Shown here piece by piece: positions 55,190-62,857 of a DNA stretch of 64,000 nt. Numbering within the stretch: position 1 is the first letter of the stretch; each line of letters opens with the position of its first letter. This DNA is from Bryobacteraceae bacterium (GTDB lineage Bacteria > Acidobacteriota > Terriglobia > Bryobacterales > Bryobacteraceae): NCBI GenBank assembly GCA_019752335.1, contig JAIEMJ010000030.1, forward strand, positions 22,597 to 86,596. Reading direction: 5' to 3'. Both the position numbers and the translations under genes were made by a program. The notes below the pieces were generated by a model. It was given only the letters and a program-made list of their open reading frames with translations. It searched no databases and was not told the origin of the DNA.

Positions 55190-56365
55190 ATGAGTAGCTA
55201 CGGCATCAGTGACGAAGCCGACCTGTCGCTCAGTTCGATGGAAGGCGTCTCGATGCCGCCAGCCGTTGAGCCACGCGGTAAACGGCCGGCTCCGGCACCT
55301 TCCCTGGCCTCGGGCGCGGCGGTGGCGATGGGAGTCGCGCTGGCGTCGTATGCGATCCACTATCTGCCATTCGTCCCGTTTCGCATCGTGAGCGAGCACG
55401 GCATCCGGCGGCCGATTAGCGCCTCGATTATCGCTATCCTGGCCGGTGTGGTGGTGGGCAATCTATTTCGTTTGCCCGACGGCGTTAGCCTCGGCTGCAA
55501 GGCGATGGTGCGGCGGCTGTTGCCAGTGACAATTGTGCTGGCCGGCGCCGGGCTGAATCTGACGGACCTGGCCGCGATCGGCTTCACGGCGCTTGCGATT
55601 ACGCTGCTGTGCATCGCGGTGGCAACGGCTTCGGCGTTTTACGTGGGGCGGACCATGGGACTGGCGAGCAAAACCTCTTTGTTGATTGGCGCGGGCACCG
55701 CCATTTGCGGCACCAGCGCCATTGTCGCGGTGGCGCCGCTGATTGAGGCGGAGGACGAGGACGTGACGCTATCGGTGGGCACGGTGAATCTGCTGGGAAT
55801 CCTGCTCATGTTCATGCTGCCCTTCCTCGGCGGCGCGCTGCAACTGGGCGATACGGCGTTTGGCATTTGGGCCGGCACGGCGATTCATGCGGTGCCGCAA
55901 GCGGTGGCGGCGGGCTTTGCTTTTAGCGAGCCGGCCGGGATGTTGGCCACCTTGGTAAAACTGGTCCGCGTGACTTTGTTGGCGCCTTTTATCGTGGCGC
56001 TGATCTTCCTCTATGTACGCCGGTCGCAGCGGCAGCAGGTGACGGTGCATTACTCACGGCTGATTCCGATGTTCGTTTGGGGCTTCACGGCGATGGCGAT
56101 CCTGAATACGGCACAATTCTTTCCGGCGCTGGTCTTTCGCTTGGCACCGTGGTTACCTGTGCAGTCCTTTACGATTCCGCTGTCGACGACACTAGTGGAA
56201 GCGGGCAACTACATTCTCACGTTCGTGATGGCCGCGATGGGTCTAGAAGTGAGGTTGCAGCAACTGACCTCGGTGGGTGGCAAGGCGTTGTTGGTTGGCT
56301 CGATTGCGGCGGTAGTGCTGTGCGTCACCAGTTTGGCGTTGATCCGAATCCTATTGCGTTGGTAA
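55190..56365 (+). CDS. YeiH/UPF0324-family membrane transporter
   Basis: A 391-residue protein with an N-terminal cytoplasmic stretch of about 45 residues and about ten membrane segments, with the family hallmark LLIGAGTAICGTSAIVAVAPLIEAEDEDVTLSVGTVNLLG. FGIWAGTAIHAVPQAVAAGFAF also fits PF03601, whose members are proposed sulfate or taurine-related exporters. It lies 15 bases after the FecR gene and may share its promoter. The substrate is unknown. Confidence 0.85.
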   Translation: MSSYGISDEADLSLSSMEGVSMPPAVEPRGKRPAPAPSLASGAAVAMGVALASYAIHYLPFVPFRIVSEHGIRRPISASIIAILAGVVVGNLFRLPDGVSLGCKAMVRRLLPVTIVLAGAGLNLTDLAAIGFTALAITLLCIAVATASAFYVGRTMGLASKTSLLIGAGTAICGTSAIVAVAPLIEAEDEDVTLSVGTVNLLGILLMFMLPFLGGALQLGDTAFGIWAGTAIHAVPQAVAAGFAFSEPAGMLATLVKLVRVTLLAPFIVALIFLYVRRSQRQQVTVHYSRLIPMFVWGFTAMAILNTAQFFPALVFRLAPWLPVQSFTIPLSTTLVEAGNYILTFVMAAMGLEVRLQQLTSVGGKALLVGSIAAVVLCVTSLALIRILLRW

Positions 56366-56456
56366 AGCCTTCAAGGCGCGGCGTGCCCACCTACTAACCG
56401 CAGCCAGCAAAAACGCGAACACCGGCGCTCCAACTGCCGCCTTAGCAACCTGGGAC

Positions 56457-56485
56457 TTGTGCGTTACCTTGAGAAGCATTATAAT
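56457..56485 (+). promoter_or_regulatory. Predicted promoter of the first padR gene
   Basis: TTGTGC (56457-56462) and a perfect TATAAT (56480-56485) are 17 bases apart. Transcription would begin around 56491, leaving a leader of fewer than ten bases before the ATG at 56499. That start itself overlaps a second TATAAT (56495-56500), so PadR may be read from an almost leaderless transcript. Confidence 0.45.
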
Positions 56486-56498
56486 GACCACAAGTATA

Positions 56499-56846
56499 AT
56501 GAAGGCAAAGATAATTGAAGACCTACTGCCCCTGCCGGCACCCTTCTTCCAGATTCTCATTGCGCTGACCCCAGGCGAGGCCCATGGCTACGCCATCATG
56601 CAGGACGTGGAGCAGCGTACGAACGGACAGCTCCGTCTGAATCCCGGAACGCTTTATGGCTCCATCAAGCGCATGCTCGAGCTGGACCTGATTGAAGAAG
56701 TGAGTCCACCGGCCTCACCGCCCGGCGACAGCCGCCGCCGGTACTACCGCATCACCGAGTTCGGAAAACAGGTCGCGAAGGCGGAAGCCGCGCGCCTGGA
56801 GGAGACCCTGCGCTATGCCCGCCTTCACGGACTGGCTACGGCATAG
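56499..56846 (+). CDS. PadR-family transcriptional regulator
   Basis: The 115-residue protein from ATG 56499 has the PadR winged helix (FFQILIALTPGEAHGYAIMQDVEQRTNGQLRLNPGTLYGSIKRMLELDLIEEV, then RRRYYRITEFGKQVAKAE). PadR proteins repress linked membrane-protein genes and release on ligand. An earlier ATG at 56484 lies in the -10 element and is unlikely. The stop lies inside the next permease frame, overlapping by 32 bases, and this pairing is a known acidobacterial arrangement. Confidence 0.87.
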   Translation: MKAKIIEDLLPLPAPFFQILIALTPGEAHGYAIMQDVEQRTNGQLRLNPGTLYGSIKRMLELDLIEEVSPPASPPGDSRRRYYRITEFGKQVAKAEAARLEETLRYARLHGLATA

Positions 56847-59470
56847 ATTCTTCGCCCGCCTATTGGGCGCTTACCCCGAGGAGTTCCGCGACGAATACGG
56901 CGCGGAGATGGCGCTCGACTACGAGGAGCGCCAACGGCGCGAACCTTTGCGCGGCTTGATTTGGGACGTATTGAAAGACACCGCGCGCACCGCGCCCAAG
57001 GAGCACCTGGCTATCATGATTTCCGACCTGCGCTACGCGTTCCGCCAACTTGCCGCCCAGCCCAGCTTCACGGCGGTGGCCGTGTTGTCGTTGGCTATCG
57101 GCATCGGCGCCAATACGACGATCTTCAGTGTCGCCGACGCGCTCGTCATGCGGCCCGCGCCGGTGCCCGATCCCTACGGCTTTCTGAACATTACGGCCAC
57201 CAAGCAAGGCAGCCCGTTCATTGAGCGCATGTCGCATCCCGATTTCCTCGACCTCCGGGCCAGCACCAAGTCGTTCGAGTCACTCATGTGCGCGCAAGGC
57301 GCCATGCTCAGCTACGCCGCCAAGCCCGGGGACACCAGCCAAGTGCAACTCAGCACGCTGGTTTCGGCGAACTTTCCTGGAAGCGGCTCGCGTCCAACCG
57401 ATGCTCGGCCGTGGCTTCCGCCCGGAGGAGGACAGCGTCCCCGGACGCGACGCCGTCGTCATCGTCTCCTACGAGGCATGGGTCAACCTCTTTCACTCCG
57501 AAACCTCCGTGCTGGGCAGACGGATCTGGCTCAGCGGCCACCCTTTCACCATCGTCGGCGTCACTCCCGAATCCTTCACCGGTCTGGAAACCTTCGTCCG
57601 CCCGGCCTTCTACGTGCCGCTCATGATGTCGGCCGTTTTGGAGAAGCACCCGAATCGCCAATTTCTCAACAAACGCGACCGTTTCGAAATGGAAGTGAAC
57701 GGCCGTCTGAAGCCGGGCGTGGCCCGGTCCACCGCCGAGGCCGAACTCGCTGCCTTTGCGAAGAATCTCGCCACTGCCTATCCCGCCAGCCATAGGGAGC
57801 GCGGCATGACCACGCTGACCGAGTTCGAAGAGCGCGTGAAGGGTTCGCCGCCCGACGCCGCCATGGTCGCCATGCTCATGGCCATCGTCGCCCTGGTAAT
57901 GCTGATCGCCTGCGCTAACGTCGCCAATCTGCTGCTCGCGCGGGGCCGCGCCCGCGCCCGCGAAGTCGCCGTGCGCCTCGCCATGGGCGCCAATCGCGGA
58001 CGCCTCTTCCGTCAGCTCTTTACCGAAAGCCTGCTGCTGGCGCTGGTGGGCTGCGGGCTCGGCGTGGCACTTGGCTATCTGGGCATTCGCGCCTTCGCCG
58101 GCGTGCCGCTGGTGGGCGATGTGCCCATTTACGTGGACGTATGGCTCGACCGCCGGGTTCTGATCTTCAGCGTCGCCGTAGCGCTGCTCAGCGCGGTGAT
58201 TTTCGGCGTGGTCCCGGCGCTGCGCAGCCTGCGGCCGGATCTCGTCGGGGCGCTCAAGGCGGGCGAACTCGAGGATCACTCCCGCCGTTCCCGCTGGTTC
58301 GGCCGCCATGCGCTCGTGGCGGGTCAACTGGCCCTCTCCTGCGTTCTGCTGGTGGCTGCCGCCATGGCGATCGCCGGCGTGAAAGGCTCTCTGCTCCAGG
58401 ACCCCGGCTTCCGCCGTGCCAACATCCTGACGGCGATGGCCTCCCCCTTCGTCGCCGGCTACGATGAACCGCAAACCCGCCGCTTCTACGACCTCTGGCT
58501 CCAGCGCTCGCGGGAAATCCCTGGCGTGCGCGCCGCCGCCCTCACCAGCGCGCTTCCCACCGCCAACAGCGGCATCGACTTCGATGGACTCATCCCGGAG
58601 GGCTATGCCCTGCGGCCCAACGAAAAGAGCGTCACCGTCTTCGCGACCACCGTTAGCGACGGCTATTTCGAAGTCTTTGACATCCCGATGGTCGCCGGCC
58701 GGGCCTTCACCTCCACGGATACCCGCGATAAGCCGCCCGTCGCCATCGTCAATGACGTCTTCGCGCAAAAGGTCTGGCCGAACCAAAATCCCATCGGCCG
58801 CCGTTTCCGCCGCGAGAGCGAAGCTCAGCTTTACGAAGTGATCGGCGTGGCCAAACGCTCGCGCTACCTGTTTATCAGTGAGGGTCCTACGGCCGCCGTC
58901 TACTACCCGGCCGCCCAGCGCAACCGAACCCAGTTGAAGCTCTTAGTGCGCACCGATGGCGACCCGCTCGCTGCCGTTACGCCCGTCCGCGAAGTCCTTC
59001 GCGGCCTCGACGCCAACCTGCCACTGCAAAACGTGCGCACGATGGAGGACTATCACCAGAAACGCACCGTCGCCATTGTCAACCTCCTCGTGGGCACCGT
59101 GGGTACGCTGGGCCTATGCGGACTGCTGCTCGCGCTCATTGGACTCTACGGGGTGATGGCGTATTCAGTGAGCCGCCGCACCCGCGAGATCGGCATCCGC
59201 ATGGCGATCGGCGCCGGCGAAAGCGGTATTGTGGCCTTGGTGATGAAGCAAGGCGGAATCATCGCCCTTGTAGGAACGTTGATCGGGCTACTGCTCTCGC
59301 TTGCCGCGACGCCGCTGCTGCAAGGCGCTCTGCTGGGCCTGGCCGTCGCGCATCCACTGGTCTATGTCGCCGTGCCGCTGCTATTGCTGCTGTGCGCGGC
59401 GGCCGCCTGTTGGTGGCCGGCACGCCGCGCGGCCCGCGTGGCGCCGGTGCAGGCGCTGCGTTGCGAGTGA
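56815..59470 (+). pseudogene. ADOP-type ABC permease (FtsX/MacB), +1 frameshift near 57376
   Basis: Two overlapping frames together make a full ADOP permease. The first (from ATG 56815) holds the N-terminal domain (RLLGAYPEEFRDEYGAEMA) and the MacB-like start SDLRYAFRQLAAQPSFTAVAVLSLAIGIGANTTIFSV. It loses homology after STLVSANF (57375). The second resumes with LEAARVQPMLGRGFRPEED and continues to FtsX domains and the stop. Removing one C in the TTTCC at 57373-57377 restores an 884-residue protein. Either a sequencing error or a recent inactivation would explain this; the rest of the gene is intact. Confidence 0.75.
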
Positions 59471-59473
59471 GTT

Positions 59474-60163
59474 TTAGTTCAGATTGCGGCGGGACTTCGT
59501 CACCCGGTCGACGATCTGTTGGAAGCCCGCCGGGTCCATGCCGCCGCCTTCCAGCTTGAATTTGTAGGGGTCGCCTTCGAAGGGCCGGATTTCGAGCTCA
59601 TAGGGATTGGGATGCTTCACTTCCTTAATCGCCTTATACTCCCAACGCCGCGACGCCTTGACGTCGCTGATCGACTCGTAGCTCAGCATCTCCTCGCTCA
59701 CCAGCAACCGGCCGTTCGTGCTGCCAATGCGCTTATCGTGTATCACCTGGTAGGTGTTGAGTTCCGGCGTCTTGCTGGCCGGCACCGCCGTAGCGGCAGC
59801 CGGCGGCGGCTTAGCGGCGGCGGGGCTGATCGCGTACCAGCCCGTTACCGGAGCCGGATCGCCGCCGGGCGGCACCCGGAAGCTCAAACGGCGCACTTCA
59901 CCCGAGCGGCTACGCACGGCCTCCGAGGTCTGCACCGTGATGGTGGCGCCTTCGGCCGTCAGCGACTCAATCGCCGCGCGGCTCACAACGAACGAACTCT
60001 CGGGCTGCTGGTCGTCATAGAAGACCAGCGAACTCCCCAGCAGGAGCAACTTCCCGGTGACCGTGCCGAAGGGCACCGCATGTTCCACCACGATCGCCTT
60101 GTTGGCAGGGGGGGCTTGCGCGAAGAGCAGGACCGGGAGCACGAAGGGTAATACTAATCTCAT
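59474..60163 (-). CDS. Exported protein of unknown function with an internal repeat
   Basis: A signal peptide (MRLVLPFVLPVLLFAQ) precedes two similar modules separated by a Pro/Ala linker (about 110-130). Module one reads HAVPFGTVTGKLLLLGSSLVFYDDQQ and later RAAIESL; module two reads HDKRIGSTNGRLLVSEEMLSYESISD and later YKAIKEV. The modules resemble PH or GRAM-like folds, but I cannot name them. The last part (GGGMDPAGFQQIVDRVTKSRR) is helical. It is convergent with the ADOP gene, three bases apart. Confidence 0.6.
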   Translation of the reverse strand: MRLVLPFVLPVLLFAQAPPANKAIVVEHAVPFGTVTGKLLLLGSSLVFYDDQQPESSFVVSRAAIESLTAEGATITVQTSEAVRSRSGEVRRLSFRVPPGGDPAPVTGWYAISPAAAKPPPAAATAVPASKTPELNTYQVIHDKRIGSTNGRLLVSEEMLSYESISDVKASRRWEYKAIKEVKHPNPYELEIRPFEGDPYKFKLEGGGMDPAGFQQIVDRVTKSRRNLN

Positions 60164-60385
60164 TTCGGTTTCTCCTTAAGCCCATACTAGCCTAGCCGGG
60201 CCAGTGGTTGGCACCATCCGTTGAGTGGCTGCGCGGCGGCTGTTGCTGCTTTGCGAACGGCTCGGTCACGAATCGGCGCGGCCTGATTGGAGGCCGTTAT
60301 CTGAGGAGAGGCATGTTGCGGGGGCTAGAAAGACCGAACGGTGCAGGTTTTTTCACGGCAAGACTTGCTTGAGGTCGCGATTGGT

Positions 60386-60417
60386 GCTATTTTTCTAGCA
60401 TGTGCTAGAAAAATAGC
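60386..60417. promoter_or_regulatory. 15-bp inverted repeat, probable BlaI operator
   Basis: GCTATTTTTCTAGCA (60386-60400) and its exact reverse complement (60403-60417) flank a TG spacer, giving a 32-base dyad just before the ATG at 60428. It is AT-rich amid GC-rich DNA. The only nearby DNA-binding protein is the BlaI homologue starting 11 bases on, so autoregulation of the BlaI/M56 pair is likely. It lacks the TACA/TGTA core of classical BlaI sites. Confidence 0.65.
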
Positions 60418-60427
60418 ATTGACCAAG

Positions 60428-60808
60428 ATGAGCGCACCTAAACTTAGCCGTCGAGAGCGGCAAATCATGGATCTCGTACACCGTATGGGCAAGGCTACAG
60501 CCGCGGAGATTCGCGACGCGATGATGGACCCGCCCAGTTACTCGGCCGTGCGGGCACAACTCCGCACGCTGGAAGACAAAGGTCACCTGCGGCACGAGTC
60601 GCAAGAGCTACGCTACATTTACTCGGCGGTAGAGCGGCCGGAAAAGGCGAGGCAGGGCGCCCTCCGCCATTTGGTGAACACGTTTTTCGGTGGCAGCCCG
60701 GCCGACGCGGCGATGGCGCTGCTGGACGAAGAGTCTACGCAGCTGAGCCCGGACGACATTGCCCGGCTGCAAGCATTGATCGCGGCGGCCAAGGAAGGGG
60801 GACGGTAA
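60428..60808 (+). CDS. BlaI/MecI-family repressor
   Basis: The 126-residue protein (ATG 60428; the frame is open to 60341) has the winged helix LSRRERQIMDLVHRMGKATAAEIRDAMMDPPSYSAVRAQLRTLEDKGHLRH and a dimerisation tail (NTFFGGSPADAAMALL). BlaI repressors are cleaved by partner M56 peptidases on signal. The partner gene follows after two bases. An inverted repeat lies just upstream and is the likely operator. Confidence 0.88.
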   Translation: MSAPKLSRRERQIMDLVHRMGKATAAEIRDAMMDPPSYSAVRAQLRTLEDKGHLRHESQELRYIYSAVERPEKARQGALRHLVNTFFGGSPADAAMALLDEESTQLSPDDIARLQALIAAAKEGGR

Positions 60809-60810
60809 CG

Positions 60811-62451
60811 ATGGTCGACACGGCGTTGACGCTCGGCCTGCAATCCACGCTCGTGCTGGGAATGGCCGGGCTTTTGGCAACGTTCCTCCGCCGGGGCAGC
60901 GCCGCCCAGCGCCATTGTTTATGGACGGTGGCTCTGGGTATCCTGGCAGTGCTTCCTTGGTGGCCTGAATTTGGCTGGACTTGGCGGCGGGATCAAGTGG
61001 CGATTCCGGCCCGCGTGGTGGATCGCATGGTGGTCCACGTCAGCGCGGAGGGCGCCGGTTTCGACTGGGAAAGCGCGATGTGGCAAGTGTGGATCTGCGG
61101 CGCGGGCTTGATGCTTTTTCGCTTGGCCATCGCGCGGTGGCAATGCAGCAGGATCCGGTCTCGATCCCAAACGGGCCGCGCCGGCTATCGGTACAGCGAG
61201 GAGTTGCATGGCCCGCTGCTGATTGGGCTGTGGCGGCCGATGGTGGTTCTACCGGCTTCTGCTGAACAATGGGGCGAAGAACGTCTGCGGATCGTTATGC
61301 TCCACGAAAAGACGCACATCGAAAGAAAGGACCTTTGGTGGATGACGATGGGCCAGGCGGTGAGGGCCGTTTTTTGGCCCCAACCGTTGGTTTGGCTGGC
61401 GTTGCGGGCACAGCGCATGGAAAGTGAACAGGCCTGCGATGACGCCGTGGTGCAGGCGGGAGTGAAGGCGAGTTGTTATGCGGATCATCTGGTGGCGATT
61501 GCTTCGCCGCCCGGGACTGCGGGTTGGGGAAACGAACGATGGACGGCAAAAGGAGGCCTGGCCATGGCACAACAGAGTCAACTAGAGCAGCGCTTACGGG
61601 CGATGCTGAATCCGATGGTATCGAGAGCCGGAATGGGTAAAGTGAGCGCGGCGTTTGCCGTCCTGGCCGGATTGGCGCTGCTCGCGCCGGTAGCGGGATG
61701 GAAGGTGGTGGCGCAAGAAGCGAAGAGCGGGGACAGCATTCGGGGCGTAGTGACCGACGCGAGTGGCGCGCGGGTGCCCAATGCGCGGGTGACGCTGGTA
61801 TTCCCGGCTCCGACGGGTCCGATGACGGCGATGCGGATGGAGCGTCGGGAGATTACGCGGAGCGATGCCGCCGGCGAGTTCCGTCTTCCCTCGGTCCCGA
61901 GCGGAAATTATACGGTGCAGGTGGAACAGGCGGGCTTTGCGCGGCTGGAGCAGGCGGGGATCGCGGTGGAAGCGGGCAAGCCGTCGGAGTTGCGGCTGGT
62001 GCTCAACGTCGGGGGGTTGCGAGAGACGGTCCAGGTAAATGGAGGCGCGCCTCCGCCTCCGCCGCCTCCTCCGCCGCCTCCTCCTCCGGTTGGCGTACGT
62101 GAGGCCTTGTCGAAGGGCACGATCACTGGCGCGGCACAGTCTGCTGACGGACCGGTGACTGTCCGGATTGGCGGTAATGTGATGGCGAGCAAGCTGGAAG
62201 TGAAAGTGGCGCCAGTCTACCCGCCCGGATGCAAGGCGGAAGGCGTGCAGGGCACAGTACTGCTGCGAGCGGTGATTAGCAAGGCGGGTGTCGTGCTGGA
62301 TCTACAACCGGTGAATGAATTCGTCGATGCGCGGCTGCGCGCCGCGGCGGTGGCGGCTGTCCAACAGTGGCGTTACCGTCCGACGCTGTTGAACGGCGAA
62401 CCGGTGGAAGTGGTGACGCAGATTGAAGTGAACTTCACCCTGAGGATTTGA
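60811..62451 (+). CDS. BlaR1-like M56 metallopeptidase fused to a regulatory and TonB C-terminal domain
   Basis: At 546 residues it begins with membrane segments and an M56 peptidase (MLHEKTHIERKD has the zinc HExxH, and ESEQACDDAV supplies the downstream Glu). After a membrane helix (about 270-295) come a carboxypeptidase-regulatory domain (IRGVVTDASGARVPNARVTLVF, about 310-405) and a run of 13 prolines. The final TonB C-terminal domain is VAPVYPPGCKAEGVQGTVLLRAVI, with AVQQWRYRPTLLNGEPVEVVTQIEVNFTL. No penicillin-binding sensor is present. The fusion would link BlaI control to envelope energy transduction. Confidence 0.82.
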   Translation: MVDTALTLGLQSTLVLGMAGLLATFLRRGSAAQRHCLWTVALGILAVLPWWPEFGWTWRRDQVAIPARVVDRMVVHVSAEGAGFDWESAMWQVWICGAGLMLFRLAIARWQCSRIRSRSQTGRAGYRYSEELHGPLLIGLWRPMVVLPASAEQWGEERLRIVMLHEKTHIERKDLWWMTMGQAVRAVFWPQPLVWLALRAQRMESEQACDDAVVQAGVKASCYADHLVAIASPPGTAGWGNERWTAKGGLAMAQQSQLEQRLRAMLNPMVSRAGMGKVSAAFAVLAGLALLAPVAGWKVVAQEAKSGDSIRGVVTDASGARVPNARVTLVFPAPTGPMTAMRMERREITRSDAAGEFRLPSVPSGNYTVQVEQAGFARLEQAGIAVEAGKPSELRLVLNVGGLRETVQVNGGAPPPPPPPPPPPPPVGVREALSKGTITGAAQSADGPVTVRIGGNVMASKLEVKVAPVYPPGCKAEGVQGTVLLRAVISKAGVVLDLQPVNEFVDARLRAAAVAAVQQWRYRPTLLNGEPVEVVTQIEVNFTLRI

Positions 62452-62466
62452 CCCAGGGTCCTCTCC

Positions 62467-62495
62467 TTGACAAGTTAGGAGAGGAGAGTTAGGAT
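62467..62495 (+). promoter_or_regulatory. Predicted promoter of the second padR gene
   Basis: A perfect TTGACA (62467-62472) and TAGGAT (62490-62495) are 17 bases apart. GGAGA and TCTCC arms flank the -10, and TTAGGAG with CTCCTAA forms a wider inverted repeat, so a PadR site overlapping the promoter is plausible. A strong AGGAG ribosome-binding site (62511-62515) lies six bases before the ATG. Confidence 0.55.
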
Positions 62496-62521
62496 TCTCC
62501 TAAGGAGCATAGGAGATCTGA

Positions 62522-62857
62522 ATGCAAGCGCAAATTCTGCCGGGTACGTTGGATTTATTGATCCTGAAGGCCGTGTCGCTGGGTGAGCAACACGGCTACG
62601 GCGTGTTGTTGCGGATTCAGCAGATCTCGGGGGAGGCGCTGACCATTGAACAAGGGGCGTTGTATCCGGCTCTCTACCGGCTGGAGCACCAAGGGCTGAT
62701 TACCGGGGAGTGGGGCGTTTCGGAGAACAACCGGCGGGCGAAGTTCTATACGCTGACGGCTTTGGGCCGCAAGCGTTTGAAGACGGATACCGAGGGATGG
62801 GCGCGTCTCGCAACGGCGATGAATCTGGCGTTGGCGGCCTTGCCGGAGAAAGCCTGA
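62522..62857 (+). CDS. PadR-family transcriptional regulator
   Basis: The 111-residue protein is a compact PadR: LPGTLDLLILKAVSLGEQHGYGVLLRIQQISGEALTIEQGALYPALYRLEHQGLITGEWG, then RRAKFYTLTALGRKRL. It has the short-form C-terminal helix. An AGGAG site precedes its ATG at ideal spacing. Its stop shares one base with the ATG of the next gene (TGATG). It is the typical partner and regulator of an ADOP permease. Confidence 0.9.
   Translation: MQAQILPGTLDLLILKAVSLGEQHGYGVLLRIQQISGEALTIEQGALYPALYRLEHQGLITGEWGVSENNRRAKFYTLTALGRKRLKTDTEGWARLATAMNLALAALPEKA

Noticed and set aside
57350..58786. 478-codon open frame antisense to the ADOP permease
   Set aside because: The opposite strand carries clear FtsX-type homology; the antisense translation is rich in His, Glu and Arg without motifs.
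60279..60296. Hairpin CGGCCT/AGGCCG between the 59474-60163 gene and blaI
   Set aside because: It is six bases per arm and not followed by a T run, so it is not supported as a terminator.
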